Program-made: the position numbers and the translations under genes
The notes under the pieces: generated by a model
Told to the model about the DNA's origin: nothing
What the model saw: the letters and a program-made list of their open reading frames with translations, nothing else
The model's database searches: none
Source: Bosea sp. 124
GTDB lineage: Bacteria > Pseudomonadota > Alphaproteobacteria > Rhizobiales > Beijerinckiaceae
NCBI RefSeq assembly: GCF_003046175.1
Contig: NZ_PZZM01000001.1
Span: forward strand, 4,605,001-4,669,000
Length of the DNA: 64,000 nucleotides
Direction: 5' to 3'
Part shown: positions 42,935 through 53,393 of the stretch, piece by piece
How positions within the stretch are numbered: position 1 is the stretch's first letter
How the letters are laid out: each line of letters opens with the position of its first letter

Positions 42935-45697
42935 ATGGTCGGCGCCGCGGTCTCACCATCTGAACAACGCCGGGCGCTCTGGCTGTCCACCATCGCATTC
43001 ACGGTCTGCTTCGCGGTCTGGACGATCTTCGCGATCATCGGAATCCAGATCAAGAAGGACCTCGGTCTTTCGGAAACGCAGTTCGGCCTGCTCGTCGGCA
43101 CGCCGATCCTGACCGGCTCGCTGATCCGCCTGCTTCTCGGCATCTGGTCCGACCAGTATGGCGGGCGGGTCGTCTACACGATCACCATGATCTCCGCGGC
43201 CATCATGACCGCGCTGCTCACCTACGCTTACGACTACACCACCTTCTTGATCGCGGCGCTTGGCGTCGGCATCGCCGGCGGATCGTTCTCGGTCGGCGTC
43301 GCCTATGTCGCGAAGTGGTACCCCAAGGAGAAGCAGGGCACGGCGCTCGGCATCTTCGGCGCGGGCAATGTCGGCGCTGCGGTGACCAAATTCGCCGCCC
43401 CGGTGATCATGATCGCCTATGGCTGGAAGACGGTGGCGCTCGTCTGGGCGGCCGTGCTCGCGATCACCGCCGTGATCTTCTTCCTCTTCACCAAGGACGA
43501 TCCGGACCTCGCCCGCCGCCGCGCCTCCGGCCAGAAGCCCGAGCCGCTTTCGGCGATGATGGAGCCGCTGAAGAATATCCAGGTCTGGCGCTTCTCGCTC
43601 TACTATTTCTTTGTCTTCGGCGGGTTCGTGGCGCTGGCGCTCTGGCTGCCGCGCTATCTGATCGGCGTCTACGGCCTCGACATCGCCGCGGCCGGCATGG
43701 TCGGCGCGATGTACTCGATCCCGGCTTCGGTCTTCAGGGCCTATGGCGGGCATCTCTCGGACAAGTACGGCGCGCGCACGATCATGTACTGGACCTTCCT
43801 GGTCGCGGTCGTCTGCACCTTCGTGCTCGCCTATCCGCCGACGCAGTATGTGATCGAGGGCATCCGGGGCCCGATCGCGTTCTCGACGCGGATGAGCCTG
43901 GGCGGCTTCATCGCCGTCTCCTTCGTTCTCGGCTTCTTCATGAGCCTGGGAAAGGCCGCGGTCTACAAGCACATCCCGGTCTATTATCCTGACCGCGTCG
44001 GCGCCGTGGGCGGTGTCGTCGGCCTCGTCGGCGGTCTCGGCGGCTTCGTGCTGCCGATCGCCTTCGGCGCGCTGAACGACCTCACCGGCGTCTGGCAGAG
44101 CTGTTTCTGGCTGCTCTTCCTGATCGCGGCCGTCTCGCTGGTCTGGATGCATGTGGCAGTCCGGCAGATGGAGAAGGCCGCCGCCATGGCCGGCGTGCCG
44201 GTCCAGAACCTGCCAGAACTGCCCGAGATGCAGGCCGTCCATGGCGCGGCGCAGAAGGGCGCGCTCGCCGCCAAGGGAGCGATCCAGGACTGGCGGCCCG
44301 AGGACAAGGCCTTCTGGGACCAGACGGGCAGGGCGGTCGCCCGGCGCAACCTCTGGATCTCCGTGCCTTGCCTGCTGCTCTCCTTCGCTGTCTGGATGGT
44401 CTGGTCGGTCGTCGTGGCCAAGCTGCCGAGCGTCGGCTTCGCCTTTACCAACGAGCAGCTCTTCTGGCTCGCCTCGCTGCCGGGGCTGTCGGGCGCGACG
44501 CTGCGGATCTTCTACAGCTTCATGCCCGCGATCTTCGGCGGCCGGCTCTGGACGACGCTCGCGACCTGGTCGCTGCTGATCCCGGCGCTCGGCATGGGCT
44601 TCGCCGTGCAAAGCCCCGACACGCCCTACTGGATCTTCCTCGGCCTCGCGCTGCTCTGCGGCTTCGGCGGCGGCAACTTCGCCTCCTCGATGGCCAACAT
44701 CTCCTTCTTCTTTCCCAAGGCGGAGAAGGGCAATGCGCTCGCCATCAATGCCGGCCTCGGCAATCTCGGCGTCAGCGTGGTCCAGTTCGTGGTTCCGCTT
44801 GCGATCACCGCCGGTGTCTTCGGAGCGCTCGGCGGCGCGCCGCAGACGGCGACCGTCGCGGGGGTGACCTCGACGCTCTGGCTGCAGAATGCCGGCTTCG
44901 TCTTCGTGCCCTTCATCGTCGCCTCGGCCTTCGCGGCCTGGTTCGGGATGAACGACATCGCGACGATGAAGGCCTCCTTCGCCGACCAGTCTGTGATCTT
45001 CCGGCGGGCGCATAACTGGATCATGTGCTGGCTCTATACCGGCACCTTCGGTTCCTTCATCGGCTTCTCGGCGGCCTTCCCGCTGCTCTCGAAGATTCTG
45101 TTTCCCGAGATCAATGCCCTGCAATACGCCTTCCTCGGCCCGTTGGTCGGAGCTGTCTCACGCGCGGTTTCGGGCAAGGCCTGTGACCGGATCGGCGGCG
45201 GCCGGATCACCTTCTGGGTGTTCATCGCGATGAGCCTCGGCGTCGTCGGCGTGCTTTACGCGATCGGCATGAAGGGCAGTGCGAGCGCCTTCCCGGTGTT
45301 CTTCGCGAGCTTCCTGTTCCTGTTCGCCGCGACCGGGATCGGCAACGCCTCCACCTTCCAGATGATCCCGGCGATCATGCGGCTCGAGGTCGCGCGCCTC
45401 GAGCCGGGCATGACCGCGCCCGAGCGCGTCAAGCAGTCCGACAAGGAGGCGGCCGCCATCATCGGCTTCACCTCGGCGATCGCGGCTTACGGCGCCTTCT
45501 TCATCCCGAAGAGCTTCGGCACCTCGATCACGATGACGGGCGGGGCGGAGGCGGCGCTCTACGGCTTCCTCGGCTTCTATCTGAGCTGCATCGCGATCAC
45601 CTGGTGGTTCTACACGCGCCGCGGCGGCCTGCTCTTCGATGTCGAGCACGGCCTGCCGGCCGCTTCCGCAAGGCCTGTCCCGGCACCGGCCGAATGA
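42935..45697 (+). CDS. narK: Fused NarK1-NarK2 nitrate/nitrite transporter
   Basis: 920 residues, twice a normal NarK. Two MFS halves: about 10-420, and 465-905 after a hydrophilic linker (about 420-460). Nitrate signatures are visible in both halves (AGGSFSVGVAYVAKWYPKEKQG; GGGNFASSMANISFFFPKAEKG). In Paracoccus the fused protein couples a nitrate/proton symporter (N half) to a nitrate/nitrite antiporter (C half). First gene of the operon, 40 nt before narG. Start ATG with AAGGAGAA upstream. Confidence 0.95.
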   Translation: MVGAAVSPSEQRRALWLSTIAFTVCFAVWTIFAIIGIQIKKDLGLSETQFGLLVGTPILTGSLIRLLLGIWSDQYGGRVVYTITMISAAIMTALLTYAYDYTTFLIAALGVGIAGGSFSVGVAYVAKWYPKEKQGTALGIFGAGNVGAAVTKFAAPVIMIAYGWKTVALVWAAVLAITAVIFFLFTKDDPDLARRRASGQKPEPLSAMMEPLKNIQVWRFSLYYFFVFGGFVALALWLPRYLIGVYGLDIAAAGMVGAMYSIPASVFRAYGGHLSDKYGARTIMYWTFLVAVVCTFVLAYPPTQYVIEGIRGPIAFSTRMSLGGFIAVSFVLGFFMSLGKAAVYKHIPVYYPDRVGAVGGVVGLVGGLGGFVLPIAFGALNDLTGVWQSCFWLLFLIAAVSLVWMHVAVRQMEKAAAMAGVPVQNLPELPEMQAVHGAAQKGALAAKGAIQDWRPEDKAFWDQTGRAVARRNLWISVPCLLLSFAVWMVWSVVVAKLPSVGFAFTNEQLFWLASLPGLSGATLRIFYSFMPAIFGGRLWTTLATWSLLIPALGMGFAVQSPDTPYWIFLGLALLCGFGGGNFASSMANISFFFPKAEKGNALAINAGLGNLGVSVVQFVVPLAITAGVFGALGGAPQTATVAGVTSTLWLQNAGFVFVPFIVASAFAAWFGMNDIATMKASFADQSVIFRRAHNWIMCWLYTGTFGSFIGFSAAFPLLSKILFPEINALQYAFLGPLVGAVSRAVSGKACDRIGGGRITFWVFIAMSLGVVGVLYAIGMKGSASAFPVFFASFLFLFAATGIGNASTFQMIPAIMRLEVARLEPGMTAPERVKQSDKEAAAIIGFTSAIAAYGAFFIPKSFGTSITMTGGAEAALYGFLGFYLSCIAITWWFYTRRGGLLFDVEHGLPAASARPVPAPAE

Positions 45698-45737
45698 TCT
45701 TCGCCCTCCGCTTCCGATTTCCCATGAGGGGTCCGAT

Positions 45738-48700
45738 ATGAGCCATTTTCTCGACCGCCTGACCTTCTTCAACAAGGTCTCCGAGCCTTTCTCGAACGGC
45801 CACGGCGTCATGACCAGCGAGGACCGGCGCTGGGAGGACGGCTACCGCAAGCGCTGGCAGCACGACAAGATCGTGCGCTCCACCCACGGCGCCAACTGCA
45901 CCGGCTCCTGCTCCTGGAAGATCTACGTCAAGGGCGGGATCGTCACTTGGGAAACGCAGCAGACCGACTATCCGCGGACGCGGCCGGACCTGCCGAACCA
46001 CGAGCCGCGCGGCTGTTCGCGCGGGGCGTCCTATAGCTGGTATCTCTACTCCGGCAACCGGGTGAAATACCCGCTGATCCGCGCCCGGCTGCTGAAGCTC
46101 TGGCGCGAGGCTCGCGCCACCCTGACGCCGGTCGCGGCCTGGAAGAGCATCGTCGAGAATCCGGAGAAGCGCGCCGCCTATACCACCAAGCGCGGCCATG
46201 GCGGCTTCGTGCGGGCGACCTGGGACGAGGTGACCGAGATCGTCGCCACGGCCAACGCCTATACGGCCAAGACCTACGGCCCCGACCGGGTGTTCGGCTT
46301 CTCGCCGATCCCGGCGATGTCGATGGTCTCCTATGCCGCAGGCTCGCGCTATCTGTCGCTGATGGGCGGCGTCTGCATGTCGTTCTACGACTGGTATTGT
46401 GACCTGCCGCCGGCCTCGCCGCAGACCTGGGGCGAACAGACCGACGTGCCGGAATCGGCCGACTGGTACAATGCCGGCTTCATCATCCTGTGGGGCTCGA
46501 ACGTGCCCCAGACCCGCACGCCGGACGCGCATTTCTACACCGAGGCCCGCTATCGCGGCATGAAGAGCGCGGTGATCTGCCCGGACTATTCCGAGGCCTC
46601 CAAGTTCGGCGATATCTGGCTGAGCGTGAAGCAGGGCACGGATTCGGCGCTGGCGATGGCGATGGGCCACGTCATCCTGAAGGAATATCACGTCGACCGG
46701 CAGGCGGCATATTTCCGCGATTATGTCCGCCAGTACAGCGACATGCCGATGCTGGTGAAGCTGGTGAAGCAGGGCGACGATCTCGTCCCGGACCGCTTCG
46801 TCCGCGCGTCGGATTTCGACGCCGGCCTCGGCGAGGCCAACAATCCCGATTGGAAGACGGTGGCGTTCGACGAGACCTCCGGCAAGATCGTCGTTCCGGG
46901 CGGCACGATCGGATTCCGCTGGGGCGAGAGCGGCAAGTGGAACCTGGAGGAGAAGGACGCCGCCGGCGTGCAAACGAAGCTCCGTCTCTCGCTCGCCGGG
47001 ATCAAGGACGATCTGGCCGAGGTCGCCTTTCCCTATTTCGGCAACATCGAGCACGAGCATTTCGCCTCGACCGACCATGGCAGCGTGCTGAAGCGCCGGC
47101 TGCCGGTGAAGCGGCTGGCGCTCGCCGATGGCGAGACGCTCGTCGCCTCCGTCCATGACCTCTTCCTCGCCAATTACGGCGTCGATTGCGGCTATGGCGG
47201 CGACAATGTCGCCTCTTCGCTGGATGACGACACGCCCTATACCCCGGCCTGGGCCGAGAAGATCACCGGCGTCTCGCGCGACAAGATCATCCAGGTGGCG
47301 CGCGAATTTGCCACCAATGCCGAGAAGACCAAGGGCCGCTCGATGATCATCATCGGCGCAGCGATGAACCACTGGTACCACGCCGACATGAACTACCGCG
47401 GCGTGATCAACATGCTGGTCATGTGCGGCTGCGTCGGCCAGTCGGGGGGCGGCTGGGCGCATTATGTCGGCCAGGAGAAGCTCAGGCCGCAGGCCGGCTG
47501 GGCGCCGCTCGCCTTCGCGCTGGACTGGGGCCGTCCGCCGCGCCAGCAGAACTCGACCTCGGCCTTCTATGCCCATACCGACCAGTGGCGCTACGAGACC
47601 GTGCGGGTCGGCGATCTGGTTTCGCCGACGGCGCCGGAAGGGCCGTGGGACGGCGCGCTGATCGACTACAACATCCGCGCCGAGCGGATGGGTTGGCTGC
47701 CGTCCGCGCCACAACTGGAGACCAATCCGTTGCAGGTGGCGAAGGACGCCGCCGCCGCCGGCATGGACGCCAAGGACTATGTCGCCAAATCACTGAAGGA
47801 CGGCTCGCTGAAGCTGTCCTGCGAGGACCCCGACAAGCCGGTCAACTGGCCCCGCAACCTCTTCGTCTGGCGCTCGAACCTGCTCGGCTCCTCGGGCAAG
47901 GGCCACGAGTATTTCCTGAAGCATCTGCTCGGCACGACCCATGGCGTGCTCGGCAAGGATCTCGGGCAGGAGGGCAGGGCGCGCTCGACGGAAGCCGTCT
48001 GGCACGAGCATGCGCCGGAGGGAAAGCTCGACCTGTTGGTCACGCTCGACTTCCGCATGTCGACGACCTGCGTCTACTCCGACATCGTCCTGCCGACCGC
48101 CACCTGGTACGAGAAGAACGACCTCAACACCTCCGACATGCACCCCTTCATCCACCCGCTGACCGGCGCGGTGGATCCGGCTTGGGAGGCGCGCTCGGAC
48201 TGGGAAATCTACAAGGGTCTGGCCAAGGCCTTCTCGAAGGTCGCGCCCGAGGTGCTCGGCGTCGAGAAGGACGTCGTTCTCAACCCGATCAAGCACGACA
48301 GCGCCAACGAGATCGCCCAGCCCTTCGAGCCGAAGGACTGGAAGAAGGGCGAGTGCGAGCCGATCCCCGGCAAGACCATGCCGGTGGTCGCCGTGGTCGA
48401 GCGCGACTATCCCAATCTCTATGCCCGCTTCACCGCGCTCGGCCCGCTGATGGACACGATCGGCAACGGCATCAAGGGCATGGCCTGGAAGACCGGCCAT
48501 GAGGTCGAGCATCTCAAGGCGCTGAACGGCGTGCATCTCGAGGGTGCGAACAAGGGCCTCGCCCGGATCGTCAGCGACATCGACGCCGCCGAGATGATCC
48601 TGATGCTGGCGCCGGAGACCAATGGCGAGGTCGCGGTCAAGGCCTGGGAAGCCCTCGGCAAGGCGACCGGCCGCGAGCACGCCCATCTGGCGTTGCCCAA

Positions 48701-49490
48701 GGAAGACGAGAAGATCCGCTTCCGCGACGTCGTCGCCCAGCCGCGCAAGATCATCTCGGCGCCGACCTGGTCGGGGCTGGAGAGCGAGAAGGTCTGCTAC
48801 AACGCCGGCTACACGAATGTCCACGAACTGATCCCGTGGCGGACGCTGACCGGCCGCCAGCAGCTCTACCAGGACCATCTCTGGATGCGCGCCTTCGGCG
48901 CCGGGTTGTGCGTCTACCGCCCGCCGCTCGACCTGCGTTCGGTCGCTCCCGTGATCGATCTCAAGCCGAACGGCGAGAAGCAGATCGTCCTCAACTTCAT
49001 CACGCCGCATCAGAAGTGGGGCATCCACTCCACCTATACCGACAATCTGATGATGCTGACGCTGTCGCGCGGCGGCCCGATCGTCTGGCTCAGCGAGACC
49101 GACGCCAAGCGCGCCGGAATCGTCGACAACGACTGGGTCGAGGCCTTCAACAGCAATGGCTCGCTCGTCGCGCGCGCCGTGGTCTCGCAGCGCATGAAGG
49201 ACGGCACGCTCTTCATGTACCACGCGCAGGAAAAGATCGTGAACGTGCCGGGCTCGGAGATGACCGGCAATCGCGGCGGCATCCACAACTCGGTCACGCG
49301 CATCGTCCTCAACCCGACGCACATGATCGGCGGCTATGCGCAACTCGCCTACGACTTCAACTACTACGGCACGATCGGAACCAACCGCGACGAGTTCGTG
49401 GTGATCCGCAAGGTCAAGACCGTCGACTGGCTGGAGCGGCCCCACAGGGACGCCGCGATCGCCGCCATCCCCGCCCAAGCCGCCGAGTGA
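45738..49490 (+). CDS. narG: Respiratory nitrate reductase, alpha subunit
   Basis: 1250 residues, full length. Molybdopterin bis-MGD catalytic subunit; the FS0 cluster uses HGANCTGSCSW near residue 50 (His plus Cys ligands) with a further Cys in EPRGCSRG. No twin-arginine signal like that of periplasmic enzymes, so membrane-bound and cytoplasm-facing by family. GAGGGG before the ATG at 45738; 14 nt to narH. Reduces nitrate to nitrite with quinol electrons from NarI via NarH. Confidence 0.98.
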   Translation: MSHFLDRLTFFNKVSEPFSNGHGVMTSEDRRWEDGYRKRWQHDKIVRSTHGANCTGSCSWKIYVKGGIVTWETQQTDYPRTRPDLPNHEPRGCSRGASYSWYLYSGNRVKYPLIRARLLKLWREARATLTPVAAWKSIVENPEKRAAYTTKRGHGGFVRATWDEVTEIVATANAYTAKTYGPDRVFGFSPIPAMSMVSYAAGSRYLSLMGGVCMSFYDWYCDLPPASPQTWGEQTDVPESADWYNAGFIILWGSNVPQTRTPDAHFYTEARYRGMKSAVICPDYSEASKFGDIWLSVKQGTDSALAMAMGHVILKEYHVDRQAAYFRDYVRQYSDMPMLVKLVKQGDDLVPDRFVRASDFDAGLGEANNPDWKTVAFDETSGKIVVPGGTIGFRWGESGKWNLEEKDAAGVQTKLRLSLAGIKDDLAEVAFPYFGNIEHEHFASTDHGSVLKRRLPVKRLALADGETLVASVHDLFLANYGVDCGYGGDNVASSLDDDTPYTPAWAEKITGVSRDKIIQVAREFATNAEKTKGRSMIIIGAAMNHWYHADMNYRGVINMLVMCGCVGQSGGGWAHYVGQEKLRPQAGWAPLAFALDWGRPPRQQNSTSAFYAHTDQWRYETVRVGDLVSPTAPEGPWDGALIDYNIRAERMGWLPSAPQLETNPLQVAKDAAAAGMDAKDYVAKSLKDGSLKLSCEDPDKPVNWPRNLFVWRSNLLGSSGKGHEYFLKHLLGTTHGVLGKDLGQEGRARSTEAVWHEHAPEGKLDLLVTLDFRMSTTCVYSDIVLPTATWYEKNDLNTSDMHPFIHPLTGAVDPAWEARSDWEIYKGLAKAFSKVAPEVLGVEKDVVLNPIKHDSANEIAQPFEPKDWKKGECEPIPGKTMPVVAVVERDYPNLYARFTALGPLMDTIGNGIKGMAWKTGHEVEHLKALNGVHLEGANKGLARIVSDIDAAEMILMLAPETNGEVAVKAWEALGKATGREHAHLALPKEDEKIRFRDVVAQPRKIISAPTWSGLESEKVCYNAGYTNVHELIPWRTLTGRQQLYQDHLWMRAFGAGLCVYRPPLDLRSVAPVIDLKPNGEKQIVLNFITPHQKWGIHSTYTDNLMMLTLSRGGPIVWLSETDAKRAGIVDNDWVEAFNSNGSLVARAVVSQRMKDGTLFMYHAQEKIVNVPGSEMTGNRGGIHNSVTRIVLNPTHMIGGYAQLAYDFNYYGTIGTNRDEFVVIRKVKTVDWLERPHRDAAIAAIPAQAAE

Positions 49491-49504
49491 AAGGGACGAC
49501 CACG

Positions 49505-51031
49505 ATGAAAATCCGCGCTCAGATCGGCATGGTGCTCAATCTCGACAAGTGCATCGGCTGCCATACCTGCTCGGTCACCTGCAAGAACGTTTGGACGAAC
49601 CGCGAGGGCATGGAATACGCCTGGTTCAACAACGTCGAGACCAAGCCCGGCATCGGCTATCCGAAGGACTGGGAGAACCAGGACAAGTGGAAGGGCGGCT
49701 GGCGCCGCAAGTCGAACGGCAAGATCGAGCCGAAGATCGGCGGCAAATGGCGGATCCTGGCGAACATCTTCGCCAATCCGAACATGCCGGAGATCGACGA
49801 CTACTACGAGCCCTTCACCTTCGACTACGAGCACCTCCAGAAGGCGCCCGAGCTAGAGGCCTTCCCGACCGCTCGCCCGCGCTCGCTGATCACCGGCGAA
49901 CGCATGGAGAAGATCGAATGGGGGCCGAACTGGGAGGAGATCCTGGGCGGTGAGTTCGCCAAGCGCTCCAAGGACGCCAATTTCGAAGGCGTCCAGAAGG
50001 AGATGTACGGCCAGTTCGAAAACACCTTCATGATGTACCTGCCGAGGCTGTGCGAGCACTGCCTCAACCCAACCTGCGCGGCGGCCTGTCCCTCGGGCGC
50101 GATCTACAAGCGCGAGGAGGACGGCATCGTCCTGATCGACCAGGACAAGTGCCGGGGCTGGCGCATGTGCGTCTCCGGCTGCCCCTACAAGAAGATCTAT
50201 TTCAACTGGTCTTCGGGCAAGTCCGAGAAGTGCATCTTCTGCTATCCGCGGATCGAGGCCGGCCAGCCGACCGTCTGCTCGGAAACCTGCGTCGGGCGCA
50301 TCCGCTATCTCGGCGTCATGCTCTACGACGCCGACCGGATCGAGGAGGCGGCCTCGACGGCGTCCGAGCAGGATCTCTATGAGGCCCAGCTCAAGATCTT
50401 CATGGATCCGAACGATCCGGCGGTGATCGCCCAGGCCCGTGCCGACGGCATATCGGAGGCCTGGCTCGAGGCCGCGCGCCAGTCGCCGATCTGGAAAATG
50501 GCGATGGACTGGAAGGTCGCGTTTCCGCTCCACCCGGAATACCGCACGCTGCCGATGGTCTGGTACGTGCCGCCGCTCTCGCCGATCACGGCGGCGGCGG
50601 AAGCGGGCAAGATGGGCATCGACGGCGGCATGCCTGATGTCAAATCCCTCCGCATCCCGCTGAAATATCTCGCCAATCTCCTGACGGCAGGTGACGAGGC
50701 GCCGGTCGCGAGAGGGCTTGAGCGCATGTTGGCGATGCGGGCCTATATGCGCGCCAAGACGGTCGACGGCGTGATCGACGAGGCCGTCGCGCGCCGTGTC
50801 GGGCTCACGCCGGAGCAGATCGAGGCGATGTACCATGTGATGGCGATCGCCAATTACGAAGACCGCTTCGTCATCCCCACCACCCATCGCGAGGTCACCG
50901 AGGACGCCTACGAACTGCGCGGCAATTGCGGCTTCAGCTTCGGGGACGGCTGCCTGCCTTCGGATACGAGCGTCAACCTGTTCGGCGGCGTGAAGGCCAA
51001 GAACGACAAGCCGAAGATGGGAGCGCTTTGA
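49505..51031 (+). CDS. narH: Respiratory nitrate reductase, beta subunit
   Basis: 508 residues from the ATG at 49505. Four ferredoxin-type cysteine groups: CIGCHTCSVTCK near the N-terminus, LCEHCLNPTCAAACP, KCRGWRMCVSGCPYKK (Trp replaces one Cys, as in NarH's [3Fe-4S] cluster) and KCIFCYPR. Transfers electrons from NarI haems to NarG. The stop is one base before the narJ ATG. Confidence 0.98.
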   Translation: MKIRAQIGMVLNLDKCIGCHTCSVTCKNVWTNREGMEYAWFNNVETKPGIGYPKDWENQDKWKGGWRRKSNGKIEPKIGGKWRILANIFANPNMPEIDDYYEPFTFDYEHLQKAPELEAFPTARPRSLITGERMEKIEWGPNWEEILGGEFAKRSKDANFEGVQKEMYGQFENTFMMYLPRLCEHCLNPTCAAACPSGAIYKREEDGIVLIDQDKCRGWRMCVSGCPYKKIYFNWSSGKSEKCIFCYPRIEAGQPTVCSETCVGRIRYLGVMLYDADRIEEAASTASEQDLYEAQLKIFMDPNDPAVIAQARADGISEAWLEAARQSPIWKMAMDWKVAFPLHPEYRTLPMVWYVPPLSPITAAAEAGKMGIDGGMPDVKSLRIPLKYLANLLTAGDEAPVARGLERMLAMRAYMRAKTVDGVIDEAVARRVGLTPEQIEAMYHVMAIANYEDRFVIPTTHREVTEDAYELRGNCGFSFGDGCLPSDTSVNLFGGVKAKNDKPKMGAL

Positions 51032-51032
51032 G

Positions 51033-51794
51033 ATGAAGACGCTGAAGGTCCTCTCCGCGCTCCTGTCCTACCCGACCGAAGAGCTGCTGGCCGCCCGCGA
51101 CGAATTGCTCGGCGTGCTCGACCGCGAGGCCGTGCTGCCGAAGGCGGAGCGGCGCGCTCTGGCGGCGCTGATCGACGATCTCGCCGCCGGCGACCTGATG
51201 GACATGCAGGAGCGCTATATCCTGCTCTTCGACCGGACGCGGGCGCTGTCGCTGCATCTGTTCGAGCATGTCCATGGCGAAAGCCGCGATCGCGGGCAGG
51301 CGATGGTTGATCTGATCAAGGTCTATGAGGATGGCGGCTACACGCCGACCGTGACCGAGCTGCCGGATTTCCTGCCGCTCTTCCTCGAATATGCCGCGAC
51401 CCGTACGGCGACGGAGGCGGTCGAACTCATCGGCCAGCCGGCCCATGTCTTCGCGGCGCTGCGCGAACGCCTGCGCAAGCGCAGCTCACCCTATGAGGCG
51501 GTGTTCGCCGCGCTCGCCCGGCTGAGCCAGGCCAAACCGGATGCCGCGATGATCGAGCGCTTGCTGGCCGAGCCCGATCCGGAGCCGGACGATCTCGAAG
51601 CACTCGATGTCGCCTGGGCCGAGGAGGAGGTGCTCTTCGGACCCGGCGCCGCCGCCGATGACTGCGGCAAGGACACGCTGTCGGCGAAGCTCCGGCAGGC
51701 ACGCCGGCCTGCGCCGGGCCTGGAGCCGGTTCCCGGCGGCGGCCCCCGCATGACCGTGACCCATTCCGGCAACGCGGCCCGCAGGGGAGCCTGA
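51033..51794 (+). CDS. narJ: Nitrate reductase assembly chaperone
   Basis: 253 residues, all-helical TorD/NarJ-type chaperone: LLSYPTEELL near the N-terminus, then MDMQERYILLFDRTRALSLHLFEHVHGES, the family signature (about 53-82), and PDFLPLFLEY. Binds NarG for cofactor insertion; not part of the final enzyme. The C-terminus is a proline-rich tail. 5 nt to narI. Confidence 0.96.
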   Translation: MKTLKVLSALLSYPTEELLAARDELLGVLDREAVLPKAERRALAALIDDLAAGDLMDMQERYILLFDRTRALSLHLFEHVHGESRDRGQAMVDLIKVYEDGGYTPTVTELPDFLPLFLEYAATRTATEAVELIGQPAHVFAALRERLRKRSSPYEAVFAALARLSQAKPDAAMIERLLAEPDPEPDDLEALDVAWAEEEVLFGPGAAADDCGKDTLSAKLRQARRPAPGLEPVPGGGPRMTVTHSGNAARRGA

Positions 51795-51799
51795 AGACA

Positions 51800-52531
51800 A
51801 TGCGCGACACGATCTTTCACATCCTCTTCGTCTGGTATCCCTATTTCTGCCTGACGACCTTCCTGGTGGGCAGCCTGATCCGGTTCGACCGCGAGCAGTA
51901 CAGCTGGAAGGCGAGTTCCAGCCAGCTCCTGCGCAAGCGTCAGCTCTGGTGGGGCTCCAACCTGTTCCATTTCGGCATCCTGTTCCTGCTGCTCGGCCAC
52001 ACGGTCGGGCTGCTGACGCCGACCGCGGTCTACACCCTCGTGCTGACCGTGCCGCAGAAGCAGTTCATCGCCATCGTCGCCGGCGGCATCGCCGGGACGA
52101 TCTGCTTCATCGGGCTGAGCCTGCTGCTGCATCGGCGCCTGTTCGACCGCCGCGTGCGGCAGACCTCGACCGTCATGGACCTCGCCATCCTCGGCATCCT
52201 CTGGGTCCAGCTCAGCCTCGGGCTGATCACGCTGCCCTATTCGCTGACGCATTCGGACGGCTCGGCGATGTTGGTGCTGTCGCACTGGGCCCAGGGCATC
52301 CTGACGCTGCAGCCGGTCGAGGCGAAGACGCTGCAGGGGCTGGACTGGCCCTATCTCACCCATCTCGTGCTGGGCATGACGATCTTCCTGATCTTTCCGT
52401 TCTCGCGGCTGGTCCATATCTGGTCGGCCCCGGTCTGGTATCTCGGCCGGAGAGGCTTTCAGGTCGTGCGGACACGGCGCGTGCTGACGGCTGGCCCCGC
52501 CGGCCGGTCCCCCAGCCAGCCGGCGGAGTGA
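51800..52531 (+). CDS. narI: Respiratory nitrate reductase, gamma subunit (cytochrome b)
   Basis: 243 residues, five membrane segments. WGSNLFHFGILFLLLGH carries haem-ligand histidines, and THLVLGMTIFLIFPFSRLVHIWSAP carries the others. It anchors NarGH and oxidises quinol at the periplasmic side. 4 nt separate it from the parvulin gene, so the operon continues beyond the usual GHJI. Confidence 0.97.
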   Translation: MRDTIFHILFVWYPYFCLTTFLVGSLIRFDREQYSWKASSSQLLRKRQLWWGSNLFHFGILFLLLGHTVGLLTPTAVYTLVLTVPQKQFIAIVAGGIAGTICFIGLSLLLHRRLFDRRVRQTSTVMDLAILGILWVQLSLGLITLPYSLTHSDGSAMLVLSHWAQGILTLQPVEAKTLQGLDWPYLTHLVLGMTIFLIFPFSRLVHIWSAPVWYLGRRGFQVVRTRRVLTAGPAGRSPSQPAE

Positions 52532-52535
52532 GCCG

Positions 52536-53384
52536 ATGACAAGCCCCGCTTCTGCCGCCTGCGCGGTCAAGCCCGCCATTTCGGCCAAGCCGAAGACCGT
52601 CAGCGTCAACGGCATCGCCATCCCCCGCGCGGCGATCGCGCAGGAGACCCAAAATCATCCGGCCGCCAAGCCGATCGAGGCCTGGCAGTCGGCCGCCCGG
52701 GCGCTGGTCGTGCGCGAACTGCTGCTGCAGGAGGCGCGCCGCCTCGCGCTCGATCCCGAGCCCGCCACGGACGAGGAGGGGAGGCGCGAAACCGAGGAGG
52801 AGGCGCTCGTCCGCCAGCTCGTGGAGCGGGAGGTGGTCACGCCCGAGGCCGACGAGGCCAGCTGCAGACGCTATTTCGAGGCCAATCGCGCGCGCTTCCA
52901 GTCACCGGCGATCATCGAGGCGCGGCATATCCTGCTGCCGGCCGCGCCCGGCGATGCGCCGGCCCGGAACGAGGCACGCCGCCAGGCCGCCTTGCTGATC
53001 CTGCAGATCCAGCAGGAGCCCGGCTGTTTCGCCGATCTGGCGGCCGCGGTCTCGGCCTGCCCCTCCGGGCAGACTGGCGGCCATCTCGGGCAGATCGGCC
53101 CCGGCCAGACGGTGCCCGAGTTCGAGACGGCGCTGGGTCGCCTGCCGGTGGGTTCGGTCGGCGAGGAGCCGGTCGAGACCCGCTACGGTTTCCACATCGT
53201 CTGGATCGAGCGCCGTATCGCCGGCCAACCCCTGCCGTTCGAGGGCGTGCGGCCTCGTATCGCCGCCTGGCTGGATGAAAAGGTTCGGCGCATGGCGATC
53301 CAGCAATACATCGCGATTCTGGCCGGCCGCGCCGAGATCGTCGGCGTCGAGATCGCCGCCAGCCCTTCTCCGCTCGTTCAGTAG
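52536..53384 (+). CDS. Parvulin-type peptidyl-prolyl isomerase in the nar operon
   Basis: 282 residues. PpiC rotamase domain (about 125-225): EARHILLPA, GGHLGQIGPGQTVPEFE and ETRYGFHIVWIE are the characteristic segments. The N-terminal part is a helical SurA-like region (about 30-115). No signal peptide was recognised, so it may act in the cytoplasm. Similar genes are found after narI in other proteobacteria (nifM-like), probably helping nitrate reductase maturation; that role is inferred from position. Confidence 0.86.
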   Translation: MTSPASAACAVKPAISAKPKTVSVNGIAIPRAAIAQETQNHPAAKPIEAWQSAARALVVRELLLQEARRLALDPEPATDEEGRRETEEEALVRQLVEREVVTPEADEASCRRYFEANRARFQSPAIIEARHILLPAAPGDAPARNEARRQAALLILQIQQEPGCFADLAAAVSACPSGQTGGHLGQIGPGQTVPEFETALGRLPVGSVGEEPVETRYGFHIVWIERRIAGQPLPFEGVRPRIAAWLDEKVRRMAIQQYIAILAGRAEIVGVEIAASPSPLVQ

Positions 53385-53393
53385 GAGGCTGCC

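Noticed and set aside
42953..45124. Minus-strand open frame opposite narK
   Set aside because: Arg/Asp/Glu-rich composition typical of antisense to a membrane protein in GC-rich DNA.
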